From Hyphomicrobiales bacterium (lineage in GTDB: Bacteria; Pseudomonadota; Alphaproteobacteria; Rhizobiales; Beijerinckiaceae): a DNA stretch of 64,000 bases. A program made the translations under genes and the position numbers. The stretch spans positions 124,001-188,000 of the forward strand of contig JAIXYZ010000013.1 of NCBI GenBank assembly GCA_027489955.1, in the 5' to 3' direction. The notes under the pieces are model-generated. The model did no database searches. It was not told the origin of the DNA and saw only the letters and a list, made by a program, of their open reading frames with translations. Of this stretch, positions 17,287 through 26,851 are shown in pieces (within the stretch, counting starts at the first letter, position 1; every line of letters begins with the position of its first letter).

Positions 17287-18714
17287 ATGGGGGGAACCGC
17301 CTTGTCGATCATTCGCGTTGCCGTTGCCGCGAGCCTCGTGGCGCTGTGTCCGCAGGCCGCCTTCGCCGCCGATCTGAACGGCGCTGCCCTCGGGGCCATC
17401 TGGGCGCTGCCCTTCGCGGGGATCCTGCTCTCCATCGCCCTCGGTCCGCTGCTGTTCCCCCATGTCTGGGAGCATCATTACGGCAAGTTCGCCGCCTTCT
17501 GGGCGGTGCTGACCCTCGCGCCCCTGGTGGCGACGCAGGGCGCCGGCATCGCCGCCTCGGCGGTCCTGCACACGATGCTGCTGGAATACGTGCCCTTCAT
17601 CATCCTGCTGCTGGCTCTCTTCACCTGCGCCGGCGGCATCCTGGTGCGCGGCAACCTGCACGGCTCTCCGGGCGTCAACACCGCGATCCTGGCCATCGGC
17701 ACCTGCATCGCCAGCGTCATCGGCACCACGGGTGCCTCCATGGTCCTGATCCGGCCGCTTCTGCGCGCCAACGACAACCGCCGCTACAACGTGCACACGG
17801 TCGTGTTCTTCATCTTCCTGGTGTCGAATATCGGCGGCTCGCTGACGCCGCTGGGCGACCCGCCGCTGTTCCTGGGCTTCCTGCGCGGCGTCGACTTCTT
17901 TTGGACGACCACGCACATCTTCCCGGACACGCTGTTCGCGGCGGGCATCCTGCTCGCGCTCTTCTTCGCGATGGACACCTACTTCTATCGCAAGGAGGAG
18001 GGCATGCCGCCGCAGCCCGATCCGACGCCCGATAGCGGCCTGCGCCTGGAAGGCACGGTCAACTTCGCCCTGATCGGCGGCATCATCGCGGCGATCCTGA
18101 TGAGCGCCTACTGGAAGCCGGGGATCGTCATCCCCGTCCCCGGCGCGCCCCTGGAGATCCAGAACGTCGCGCGCGACCTCATCCTGCTCGGCATCGCCTT
18201 CGCGTCGCTGAAGGTCACCAGCCGTTCGCTGAGGGAACGCAATGGCTTCAGCTGGCACCCGATCCAGGAGGTCGCGAAGCTCTTCGCCGGCATCTTCATC
18301 GCGATGATCCCGGTGCTGGCCATGCTGAAGGCTGGGGCCAGCGGGGCCTTCGCGCCCCTGGTCGCACTCGTCACCGGTCCGGACGGCCAGCCCAACGAGG
18401 CGGCCTATTTCTGGCTGACCGGGGGCCTGTCCTCGTTCCTCGACAACGCGCCGACCTACCTCGTCTTCTTCGAGCTCGCCGGCGGCGATCCGAAATACCT
18501 GATGACGGCGGGCGCCTCGACCCTGGCCGCGATCTCGGCCGGCGCGGTGTTCATGGGCGCCAACTCGTATATCGGCAATGCCCCGAACTTCATGGTCTAC
18601 GCCATCGCGCGCCATGCGGGCGTGAAGATGCCGACCTTCTTCGGCTACATGCTCTGGTCGGGCGCGATCCTCGTGCCGATCTTCATCGCCATGACCTTCG
18701 TCTTCTTCATGTAG
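17287..18714 (+). CDS. NhaD-type sodium/proton antiporter (CitMHS/UIT family)
   Basis: A 475-residue polytopic membrane protein with an N-terminal signal-like segment (to about AFAAD, residue 29) and roughly a dozen hydrophobic spans. The conserved core reads SVIGTTGASMVLIRPLLRAN and SNIGGSLTPLGDPPLFLGF. A second half repeat has SSFLDNAPTYLVFFELAGGD and GANSYIGNAPNFMVYAIA. These motifs are those of NhaD and related ion transporters in which proteobacterial members exchange Na+ or Li+ for protons. A rho-independent terminator follows. Ion specificity is inferred. Confidence 0.82.
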   Translation: MGGTALSIIRVAVAASLVALCPQAAFAADLNGAALGAIWALPFAGILLSIALGPLLFPHVWEHHYGKFAAFWAVLTLAPLVATQGAGIAASAVLHTMLLEYVPFIILLLALFTCAGGILVRGNLHGSPGVNTAILAIGTCIASVIGTTGASMVLIRPLLRANDNRRYNVHTVVFFIFLVSNIGGSLTPLGDPPLFLGFLRGVDFFWTTTHIFPDTLFAAGILLALFFAMDTYFYRKEEGMPPQPDPTPDSGLRLEGTVNFALIGGIIAAILMSAYWKPGIVIPVPGAPLEIQNVARDLILLGIAFASLKVTSRSLRERNGFSWHPIQEVAKLFAGIFIAMIPVLAMLKAGASGAFAPLVALVTGPDGQPNEAAYFWLTGGLSSFLDNAPTYLVFFELAGGDPKYLMTAGASTLAAISAGAVFMGANSYIGNAPNFMVYAIARHAGVKMPTFFGYMLWSGAILVPIFIAMTFVFFM

Positions 18715-18745
18715 CCGGGACGTAGTCCCCGCCATCGATCCAACG

Positions 18746-18779
18746 AAAAGGGCGCCGCATCGCTGCGGCGCCCTTTTTT
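18746..18779. terminator. Strong bidirectional rho-independent terminator
   Basis: GGGCGCCGC (18750-18758) and GCGGCGCCC (18765-18773) make a 9-bp stem, extended by AAAA on the left and TTTTT on the right. It reads as an intrinsic terminator in both directions and separates the convergent antiporter and pckA genes. Confidence 0.92.
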
Positions 18780-18798
18780 ATGTCCAGGTATCGGGCGC

Positions 18799-20406
<1,608 letters not shown>

Positions 20407-20532
20407 CCGATCCTCCCGGGATGCGGCCGCGCGCGGCCATGCGAGATGTAGCGCTCTCGTAGTGCCCCGCGTTCCCGCGCTCAAGCCCCCCTCGTCCCCG
20501 TCGAAGCGATTATGTGGCCTGCGCCGGGCGCT

Positions 20533-21135
20533 TCATGCGGGGAAATGCACCTGCGCGACGATTCCGCCGTCCCGCCTGTGCGTCAACGTGCCGCCCAGAT
20601 TGCGCACCAGGCCCGCCGCCAGGGTAAGCCCCAGGCCCGGCCGCGGCAGCGCATCGCCCTCGGCGGGCACCGCGCCGTCATCGGCCACGTCGAGCCGCCA
20701 GCCTTCTCCGTCGCGCTCCAGCGCGACGCGTATGGCGGCGCCGTCCCTGCCGGACGCGCCGTGGCGATAGGCGTTCAGAAGCAGCTCCGCCAGAGCCTGC
20801 CCCAGGATGCCGGCCCGGCGCGGGTCGATCTTCGCCTGCGGAATGGCCACGACGAGCTCGTGGCTGCGGGCGGGATCGACGACCTGCGCGATCCGTGCCG
20901 CGACCGCCGGCAGCAACTGGTCCAGCGGCGCCGGCGCCTCGCCGGTGCCCATGTCCTCATTGACGAGGCCGACCACCTCGATCCGCGCCAGGAGGTCCGC
21001 CAGCGCCCGCGCCGTCTCGGGCGTGGAGCGGCGCGCCTGCAGCTTCACGAGGCTCAGGACCATCTGCTGATAGTTCTTGAAGCGGTGCCTGATCTGGCCG
21101 GCATCCGCGTCGTCGGAAAGGTCTCGACCTGCCAT
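20533..21135 (-). CDS. Compact sensor-less histidine kinase (HisKA_2/HWE-like)
   Basis: A 200-residue protein consisting only of a dimerisation/phosphoacceptor region and an ATPase domain. His17 lies in IRHRFKNYQQMVLSLVKLQA, the H-R-x-K-N pattern of HisKA_2 kinases. The N-box reads LAELLLNAYRHGA and the G-box PRPGLGLTLAAGLVRNLGG. There is no receiver, PAS or membrane segment, so a sensor must be supplied by a partner or by the short N-terminus. It is divergent from an FNR-like regulator with an 87-bp intergenic region; the pair may form one signalling unit. Kinase versus phosphotransferase activity cannot be told. Confidence 0.8.
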   Translation of the reverse strand: MAGRDLSDDADAGQIRHRFKNYQQMVLSLVKLQARRSTPETARALADLLARIEVVGLVNEDMGTGEAPAPLDQLLPAVAARIAQVVDPARSHELVVAIPQAKIDPRRAGILGQALAELLLNAYRHGASGRDGAAIRVALERDGEGWRLDVADDGAVPAEGDALPRPGLGLTLAAGLVRNLGGTLTHRRDGGIVAQVHFPA

Positions 21136-21171
21136 GGGATCTCCGTCGCCCGAGGAACAAAGGGCGGCGAT

Positions 21172-21201
21172 GCTACGTTGAGGAAACGCTGCCGCTACGT
21201 T
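21172..21201. promoter_or_regulatory. Direct repeat GCTACGTT in the kinase/FNR-like divergent region
   Basis: GCTACGTT occurs at 21172-21179 and again at 21194-21201. The 22-bp period corresponds to two helical turns, so a dimeric regulator could contact one face. It lies in the short divergent region and could serve both genes. The binding protein is unknown. Confidence 0.35.
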
Positions 21202-21222
21202 TTTTGATGTATGGGGTGCGAG

Positions 21223-21996
21223 ATGACGATGGGCAACGTCGCGGCTGTGCGCGAAGGCGCCAAGCCGTACAAAGTGCGATGCTTCCAATGTCCCTGGCTT
21301 GACTGCAAGGCCTTCAAGGACCGCACCGTCGACCAGATCGCGACCCTGGACAGCATCAAGCGCGATCACCTGACATTGCCCGCCGGGTCGGAGATCATCC
21401 ATCCCGGCCAGGAGAATGCGGAGATCTTCACGCTGTTCTCGGGCTGGGCCTATCGCTACCGCAGCCTGCCCGACGGGCGTAAGCAGATCCTCAACTTCCT
21501 CCTGCCCGGCGACCTGATCGGCCTGCAATCGGCCATGTTCCAGGCCTCCGCCTATGGCGTGGAAGCGCTGACCGAGGTGGAGCTGTGCCTGCTGCCGCGG
21601 CGGCGCGTCTGGAACCTGTTCGAGACCCGCCCCGAGCTGGCCTTCGAGGTCGCTTGGCTGGGCTCCCGCGAGGAGAGCCTGGTGGACGAGAACCTCATGA
21701 GCGTGGGCTGCCGCACCGCCCTTGAGCGGATCGCGGCGCTGCTCGTCGGCCTCTACAAGCGGGCCGACGCCCTGGGCATGGTGAAGGAGCGGGGCTTCGT
21801 CTTCCCCATCAACCAGCAGCACATCGCCGACGCGCTCGGCCTGTCGCTGGTGCACACCAACAAGACCATGGCGCGCCTGCGCCGCATGGGCCTGTTCCAC
21901 TTCTCCGGCGGCGTGCTTTACCTCGACAATCCGCGCGCCGTGGAGCGGGTGGCCCAGCATTACGACCGGGACCGCTCCCCGCGACCGCTGCTGTGA
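21223..21996 (+). CDS. Crp/Fnr-family regulator with FNR-like cysteine set
   Basis: A 257-residue regulator with an N-terminal Cys cluster, a cyclic-nucleotide-fold sensor (about 40-160) and a C-terminal HTH_Crp. Counting from ATG 21223, cysteines lie at 20, 23 and 28 (KVRCFQCPWLDCKAF) and at 122 (EVELCLLPRRRVW). E. coli FNR holds its oxygen-labile 4Fe-4S cluster with Cys20, 23, 29 and 122, so a redox cluster is a strong inference. The recognition helix (LSLVHTNKTMARLRRMGL) lacks the FNR Glu-x-x-Ser-Arg, so the DNA site should differ from an FNR box. An ATG at 21211 is an alternative start. Divergent from the compact kinase. Confidence 0.88.
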   Translation: MTMGNVAAVREGAKPYKVRCFQCPWLDCKAFKDRTVDQIATLDSIKRDHLTLPAGSEIIHPGQENAEIFTLFSGWAYRYRSLPDGRKQILNFLLPGDLIGLQSAMFQASAYGVEALTEVELCLLPRRRVWNLFETRPELAFEVAWLGSREESLVDENLMSVGCRTALERIAALLVGLYKRADALGMVKERGFVFPINQQHIADALGLSLVHTNKTMARLRRMGLFHFSGGVLYLDNPRAVERVAQHYDRDRSPRPLL

Positions 21997-22001
21997 CGCT
22001 C

Positions 22002-22766
22002 TCAGGCGCCGCCTCTGGACCTGGCCGCCGCCGCCAGCTCGGCCAGCGCGCGCCGGAGCTCGGCCGCGCAGGCCGCCGGGGCGGGAAAGTCCACCCTTGC
22101 GAAATGGCTCCCTGCGGCCAGGTCGATGCCGTGGGGATCGAGGCCGACTGCCTGCCAGCGGCCCGGCTTTTCCCCGGCGAGCACCGTGGCATACAGGGCC
22201 AGCGCGTCGGCATGGTCCGCGTTCATGTGGGCGAGCGCGTCCTCCTCCAGCGCGGCGATGGCCTGGGCCATGGCCGCCTCCGGCAGCACGTCCTGCGCCA
22301 GCAGGTCGGCGGCGCGGGCAAAGCCGCCGTTGAGATGCAGCGCGACCGGGCGGATGCGGCGAAACGTGAAGTCCGGGAAATCCGCATAGAGCGCGGCCTT
22401 GGGATGGCGAGCCAGGAAGCGCCGCCGGATGCGCGCGCCCTCAAGGCCCGATCGGTCGACGAGTTCGGCGGTGCCGGCCACGGTGAGCCGGGGATGGGCC
22501 AGTGCATCGCCCCGGCCGGGAGGCGCGATCAGGATCGAGACACGGCCGTCCCGGTCGATATGGCGGGTATGGGCCGCCAGCGCCGAGACGAGCAGGATCA
22601 GGGAGCCGTCCACATCGGTCGCCACGTTCACCAGGCTTGCGAAGGGCGAGCCGTCCGCATGCAGGGTCGCGAGGGTCGCCGCGCGGCCGATGCGCAGAAG
22701 CCGCCGGGCCTCGGCGACCGGGTCGAAGGCGGCTTCCCGGGGGATGGGTCCGACAGGCTCAGGCAT
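22002..22766 (-). CDS. HugZ-like pyridoxamine 5'-phosphate oxidase-fold protein
   Basis: A 254-residue protein with an N-terminal split-barrel flavin-type domain (about 15-150; LLRIGRAATLATLHADGSPF, RVSILIAPPGR) and a C-terminal DUF2470-like domain (about 170-245; ALEEDALAHMNADHADALAL). This two-domain layout is that of HugZ and related haem-utilisation proteins and of plant-type relatives. The conserved MNADHADA helix contributes haem-binding His in some members. Whether this copy degrades haem is inferred. It converges on the FNR-like gene, with 5 bp between the stops. Confidence 0.82.
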   Translation of the reverse strand: MPEPVGPIPREAAFDPVAEARRLLRIGRAATLATLHADGSPFASLVNVATDVDGSLILLVSALAAHTRHIDRDGRVSILIAPPGRGDALAHPRLTVAGTAELVDRSGLEGARIRRRFLARHPKAALYADFPDFTFRRIRPVALHLNGGFARAADLLAQDVLPEAAMAQAIAALEEDALAHMNADHADALALYATVLAGEKPGRWQAVGLDPHGIDLAAGSHFARVDFPAPAACAAELRRALAELAAAARSRGGA

Positions 22767-22923
22767 GGGTTTCCCGGCGCAAAGGTGGCAAGACGCGTGC
22801 CGAAGCGTTAGATAAAGCGGGTTCGCGCCGCAATCGCCGCCGGCGCGACACGTCAGCGCCACGTTTCGGCCCCGAGGCAAAGCGAGACGGGGCCATGAGA
22901 CAACGACAACCGGAAGAGGATCG

Positions 22924-23622
22924 ATGCCAACCATCGCCCTTGTCGACGACGATCGCAACATTCTGACCTCGGTGTCCATCGCACTGGAGTCGGAGGGCTA
23001 TCGCGTCCAGACCTATACCGACGGCGCCTCGGCCCTGGACGGGCTGAAGCACAGCCCGCCGGACCTGGCGATCTTCGACATCAAGATGCCCCGGATGGAC
23101 GGCATGGAGCTGCTGCGGCGGCTGCGGCAGAAGTCCGACATGCCGGTGATCTTCCTCACCTCCAAGGACGAGGAGATCGACGAGCTCTTCGGCCTGAAGA
23201 TGGGCGCCGACGACTTCATCCGGAAGCCTTTCTCGCAGCGCCTGCTCGTGGAGCGGGTCAAGGCCGTCCTGCGCCGGGCCGCCCCGCGCGACCAGGCCGC
23301 CACCCGCGAGAGCGACGCCAAGGCCCTCGAGCGCGGCCCGCTGCGCATGGACCCCGAGCGCCATACCTGCACCTGGAAGGGCGAGCCGGTGACGCTGACC
23401 GTCACCGAATTCCTGATCCTGCAGGCGCTGGCCCAGCGCCCCGGCGTGGTGAAGAGCCGCAATGCGCTGATGGACGCTGCCTATGACGACCAGGTCTATG
23501 TCGACGACCGGACCATCGACAGCCACATCAAGCGGCTGCGCAAGAAGTTCAAGGCTGCGGACGACGATTTCGAGATGATCGAGACGCTCTACGGCGTGGG
23601 CTATCGGTTCAGGGAAGTCTGA
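22924..23622 (+). CDS. chvI: Response regulator ChvI
   Basis: A 232-residue OmpR/PhoB-type regulator. The receiver has the acidic pocket DDD (8-10), phosphoacceptor Asp52 in [22 protein letters not shown] and the Lys in DDFIRKPF. The C-terminal winged helix shows [20 protein letters not shown] and [16 protein letters not shown]. With ChvG it controls envelope, acid and exopolysaccharide responses in rhizobia, Agrobacterium and Brucella (as BvrR). A 157-bp region upstream separates it from the HugZ-like gene and should hold its promoter; GAAGAGGATCG precedes the ATG. Confidence 0.95.
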   Translation: MPTIALVDDDRNILTSVSIALESEGYRVQTYTDGASALDGLKHSPPDLAIFDIKMPRMDGMELLRRLRQKSDMPVIFLTSKDEEIDELFGLKMGADDFIRKPFSQRLLVERVKAVLRRAAPRDQAATRESDAKALERGPLRMDPERHTCTWKGEPVTLTVTEFLILQALAQRPGVVKSRNALMDAAYDDQVYVDDRTIDSHIKRLRKKFKAADDDFEMIETLYGVGYRFREV

Positions 23623-23638
23623 CGCCGGGACGGTGCCG

Positions 23639-25453
23639 ATGGCGGATGGCGTCGAGGACGGGACGGTCGGGCCGGCGGATATCCGCGCCGAGCCCCGCCG
23701 CGGCGTGCGCCTGTCCGCGCGGATCCGGCTGTTCTGGCGGCGGGTGATGGCCCGGCTCGGGTCCAGCCTGACCCGGCGGATCGTGCTGCTGAACCTCGCC
23801 GGCCTCGTCGCCCTGTTCGTCGGCTTCCTCTACCTCAACCAGTTCCGCGAGGGCCTGATCGAGGCCCGCGTCCAGAGCCTTCTCATCCAGGGCGAGATCA
23901 TCGCAGGCGCCATCGCATCCTCCGCCACCGTCGACACGGACACGATCCGCATCGACCCGGACAAGCTCCTCGAGCTCCAGCTCGGGGAGAGCCTGGGAGG
24001 CGACGATGCCCTGTCGCCGCTGCAATTCTCCATCAATCCCGAGCGGGTCGCGCCCATCCTGCGGCGGCTGGTGACGCCGACCCGCACCCGCGCGCGCATA
24101 TACGACCAGGAGGGCGGCGTCGTGATCGACAGCCGCCAGCTCTACACGCGCGGCGACATCATGCGCCTTGACCTGCCCCCCGTCGGGCAGGCGGAGGAGC
24201 AGACCTTGTTCGAGCGCGGCTGGAGCCTCCTGCGGGGCCGGCTCGGCCGGGCAGACCTGCCGCGCGTGGAGGATATCGGGCTCGTCAACGGCCGGCGGAT
24301 CACCGAGGTGGCCCGGGCGCTGGACGGCCAGTCCGCCAGCGTCGTGCGCGTCAACGCCTCGGGCGAGACCATCGTCTCGGTGGCGGTTCCGATCCAACGC
24401 CTGCGGGTCGTGCGCGGCGCGCTTCTCCTGTCGACGCAGGGCGGCGACATCGACGCGATCATCGCCAAGGAGCGCATCGGCCTTCTGGAGGTCTTCGCCG
24501 TCGCGGCGCTGGTCATGCTGCTTCTCTCGGTCCTCCTCGCCAACGCGATCGCCGAGCCGATCCGGCGGCTGGCAGACGCCGCCGACCGGGTGAAGCGCGG
24601 CGTGAAGAGCCGCCACGAGATCCCCGACTTCTCCGGCCGCGCCGACGAGATCGGCCACCTGTCCGGCGCGCTGCGCGACATGACCGACGCGCTCTACCGG
24701 CGCATCGACGCCATCGAGAGCTTCGCGGCTGACGTGGCGCACGAACTGAAGAACCCGCTCACCTCCCTGCGCAGCGCGGTCGAGACCCTGCCGCTCGCCC
24801 GTAACGAGACTGCGCGCCACCGCCTCCTGGACGTGATCCAGCACGACGTGCGCCGCCTCGACCGCCTGATCAGCGACATTTCGGACGCGTCCCGTCTCGA
24901 CGCCGAACTGGCCCGGTCCGATGCCGAGCCGGTCGATGCGGTGAAGCTGCTGGAGGCGGTCATCCGCGTCGCCAACGAGGTCCGGCGCCCAGAACAGGCG
25001 CAGATCCTGCTGGAGATCCAGCCGGTGCCCGCGGGCGACAGGCCGGAGCGCAAGGGCGAGGCCGCGGCGCCCTTCACCATCCTTGGCCACGATTCCCGCC
25101 TCGGCCAGGTGATCACGAACCTCATCGACAACGCCCGGTCGTTCTCCCCGCCCGGCGGGATCGTCCGCGTCGTCCTGTCCCGCGTGGGGTCGGAGGTGGA
25201 GATCGCGGTCGAGGACGACGGCCCCGGCATCCCGCCCCATGCGCTGGAACGGGTCTTCGAGCGCTTCTACACCGACCGTCCCGAACAGGGTTTCGGCCAG
25301 AATTCCGGCCTCGGGCTGTCGATCTCGCGCCAGATCGTCGAGGTGCATCGCGGCCGCATCTGGGCCGAGAACCGCCTCGGGACCTTCGACGCCTCCGGCG
25401 AGCGCGAGCGGCTCGGCGCCCGGTTCGTCGTCAGGCTTCCTGCCGCTTCATGA
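23639..25453 (+). CDS. chvG: Sensor histidine kinase ChvG
   Basis: A 604-residue membrane kinase. It has a transmembrane span near residues 43-63 (IVLLNLAGLVALFVGFLYL), a periplasmic sensor domain to about 275, a second span (LLEVFAVAALVMLLLSVLLA), a HAMP linker, HisKA with His368 in FAADVAHELKNPLTSL, and a C-terminal ATPase domain with VITNLIDNARSFSPPGG and VEDDGPGIPPHALERVF. ATG 23639 is preferred to a GTG two codons earlier because GGGA then has an 8-nt spacing. The stop overlaps the hprK ATG (ATGA), linking envelope sensing to the regulatory phosphotransferase genes. Confidence 0.95.
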   Translation: MADGVEDGTVGPADIRAEPRRGVRLSARIRLFWRRVMARLGSSLTRRIVLLNLAGLVALFVGFLYLNQFREGLIEARVQSLLIQGEIIAGAIASSATVDTDTIRIDPDKLLELQLGESLGGDDALSPLQFSINPERVAPILRRLVTPTRTRARIYDQEGGVVIDSRQLYTRGDIMRLDLPPVGQAEEQTLFERGWSLLRGRLGRADLPRVEDIGLVNGRRITEVARALDGQSASVVRVNASGETIVSVAVPIQRLRVVRGALLLSTQGGDIDAIIAKERIGLLEVFAVAALVMLLLSVLLANAIAEPIRRLADAADRVKRGVKSRHEIPDFSGRADEIGHLSGALRDMTDALYRRIDAIESFAADVAHELKNPLTSLRSAVETLPLARNETARHRLLDVIQHDVRRLDRLISDISDASRLDAELARSDAEPVDAVKLLEAVIRVANEVRRPEQAQILLEIQPVPAGDRPERKGEAAAPFTILGHDSRLGQVITNLIDNARSFSPPGGIVRVVLSRVGSEVEIAVEDDGPGIPPHALERVFERFYTDRPEQGFGQNSGLGLSISRQIVEVHRGRIWAENRLGTFDASGERERLGARFVVRLPAAS

Positions 25454-25914
25454 GCACTGATGGCACCACGATCCATGCCGGCTGCGTCGTCATCGGCGAG
25501 GCGGGCGTGCTGATCCGCGGCCCGTCCGGCTCCGGCAAGTCGACGCTCGCCCGCGCCCTGGTGGAGGCGGCGCGCGGGCAGGGCCGCTTCGCGCGGCTCG
25601 TGGCCGACGACCGCGTGCGCCTGTCCCGCCACGCCGCCGGGCTGGTGGCGCGGCCGGTTCCCGCCATCGATGGGCTCATCGAGGTGCGGGGCCTCGGGCT
25701 TCGCGCGGTGGAGACCGAGCCGTCCGCCCGCATCGCGCTCGTCGTCGATATCCTGGAGGGTGGGCCCGTGCGTCTGCCCGAAGCCGCCGACCGCGCGGTC
25801 ACCTTGCTCGGCGCGCCGCTGCCGCGGCTCGTCTTCGCCCCGCGGCAGACCGACGCCGCCATCGTCCTGGAGGCCCTGCGCGGTGGCATCGAGGGGGGTG
25901 GAGATGGCCCCTGA
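25450..25914 (+). CDS. hprK: Short HPr kinase/phosphorylase
   Basis: A 154-residue protein comprising only the catalytic C-terminal domain of HprK, as is usual in alphaproteobacteria; Firmicute enzymes are about twice as long. It starts THAGCVV-like (IHAGCVVIGEAGVLI) and has the P-loop GPSGSGKST at 24-32, the acidic ARLVADDRV segment, and the family block IEVRGLGLRAVE. It should phosphorylate HPr at the regulatory Ser. ATGA overlap with chvG indicates coupled translation. A gap of 111 nt then precedes the EIIA gene. Confidence 0.92.
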   Translation: MSTDGTTIHAGCVVIGEAGVLIRGPSGSGKSTLARALVEAARGQGRFARLVADDRVRLSRHAAGLVARPVPAIDGLIEVRGLGLRAVETEPSARIALVVDILEGGPVRLPEAADRAVTLLGAPLPRLVFAPRQTDAAIVLEALRGGIEGGGDGP

Positions 25915-26025
25915 CAGCACAATTCGGTGCATCCGGTGCCCTGCGGCGCGGATTACGCTTGCGCTTCAAGCTGCGGTGCACAAAATGCCCCACCCGCCCA
26001 GGAGGGCGCCGAGGTCATGTACTGA

Positions 26026-26427
26026 ATGATCGGATTGGTGCTCGTGACCCACGGGCGCTTGGCGACGGAGTTCAGATCCGCGCTCGAGCACGTGGTGGGT
26101 CCGCAAAAGCAGATCCAGACCGTCGCGATCGGTCCCGAGGATGACATGGAGGCCCGCCGGGGCGACATCGTCGCCGCAGTGGCCGGCGTGGACACCGGCG
26201 ACGGCGTCGTGGTCCTCACCGACATGTTCGGCGGCACGCCCTCGAACCTGGCGCTCTCCACCATGAGCGCCGGCAAGGTCGAGGTCGTCGCAGGCGTCAA
26301 CCTGCCCATGCTCATCAAGCTGGCGTCGCTGCGCGAGGACACGCCCCTCGACGAGGCGGTCGTGCGCGCCCAGGAGGCGGGCCGCAAGTACATCACCGTC
26401 GCGAGCCGCGTGCTGGCAGGAGCCTGA
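26026..26427 (+). CDS. PTS EIIA-Man family protein
   Basis: A 133-residue EIIA of the mannose-family fold. The active-site His9 is in IGLVLVTHGRLA, and the characteristic LTDMFGGTPSNLAL block follows, then VVAGVNLPMLIKLAS. No EIIB, EIIC or EIID is in the window, so the protein is probably a regulatory phosphate acceptor of the HPr-linked nitrogen/carbon PTS rather than a transport component. Two bases separate it from the HPr gene. Confidence 0.93.
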   Translation: MIGLVLVTHGRLATEFRSALEHVVGPQKQIQTVAIGPEDDMEARRGDIVAAVAGVDTGDGVVVLTDMFGGTPSNLALSTMSAGKVEVVAGVNLPMLIKLASLREDTPLDEAVVRAQEAGRKYITVASRVLAGA

Positions 26428-26429
26428 GG

Positions 26430-26741
26430 ATGGACGATACCGACTGCCCCGACATGGCGATCCCTGCGGGGGCGGTCGGGCGGATGCTGACCATCGTCAA
26501 CCGGAAGGGGCTCCACGCCCGCGCCTCCGCCAAGTTCGTGCAGACGGTCGAGCGCTTCGACGCCAGCGTGACCGTGGCGCGCTGCGGCGAGGTGGTGGGC
26601 GGCTCCTCGATCATGGGCCTGCTCACGCTCGGCGCGGCGCAGGGAACCTCTATCACCGTGGCCGCGACGGGGCGGGAGGCCAGCGCCTGCATCGCCGCCA
26701 TCGCCGCCCTCGTCGAGGACCGCTTCGGCGAAGAGGAATAG
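26430..26741 (+). CDS. ptsH: Phosphocarrier protein HPr
   Basis: A 103-residue HPr with a 15-residue N-terminal extension relative to E. coli HPr. The phosphoacceptor His29 is in VNRKGLHARASAKFVQ and the regulatory Ser60 is in GGSSIMGLLTLGA, so both enzyme I and HprK sites are intact. It closes the chvI-chvG-hprK-EIIA-HPr cluster. Enzyme I (PtsP) is not in the window. Confidence 0.95.
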   Translation: MDDTDCPDMAIPAGAVGRMLTIVNRKGLHARASAKFVQTVERFDASVTVARCGEVVGGSSIMGLLTLGAAQGTSITVAATGREASACIAAIAALVEDRFGEEE

Positions 26742-26771
26742 CCGGCCCGCCCGGCAGCGCCCGTTCACGAC

Positions 26772-26787
26772 ATAAAGACATCTTTAT
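26772..26787. promoter_or_regulatory. AT-rich palindromic operator before ahcY
   Basis: ATAAAGA-CA-TCTTTAT is a palindrome with two perfect 7-bp arms in an otherwise GC-rich sequence, 65 bp upstream of the ahcY ATG. Position and symmetry suggest an operator for a homodimeric regulator. An ArsR-family SahR-type repressor of the methionine/SAH cycle is a candidate, from general knowledge of proteobacterial ahcY control; the identity is inferred. Confidence 0.5.
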
Positions 26788-26851
26788 ATCTTGATTGCGC
26801 CAGCAGGCCCGGCCTGCTAAGGAGCCGTCCAACAGAATGGAGCACTCCGCG

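Noticed and set aside
20407-20484. N-terminal extension of PckA from an upstream ATG
   Set aside because: The extra residues do not resemble PckA, while GTG 20406 has an excellent GGGAGGA site and fits the family start.
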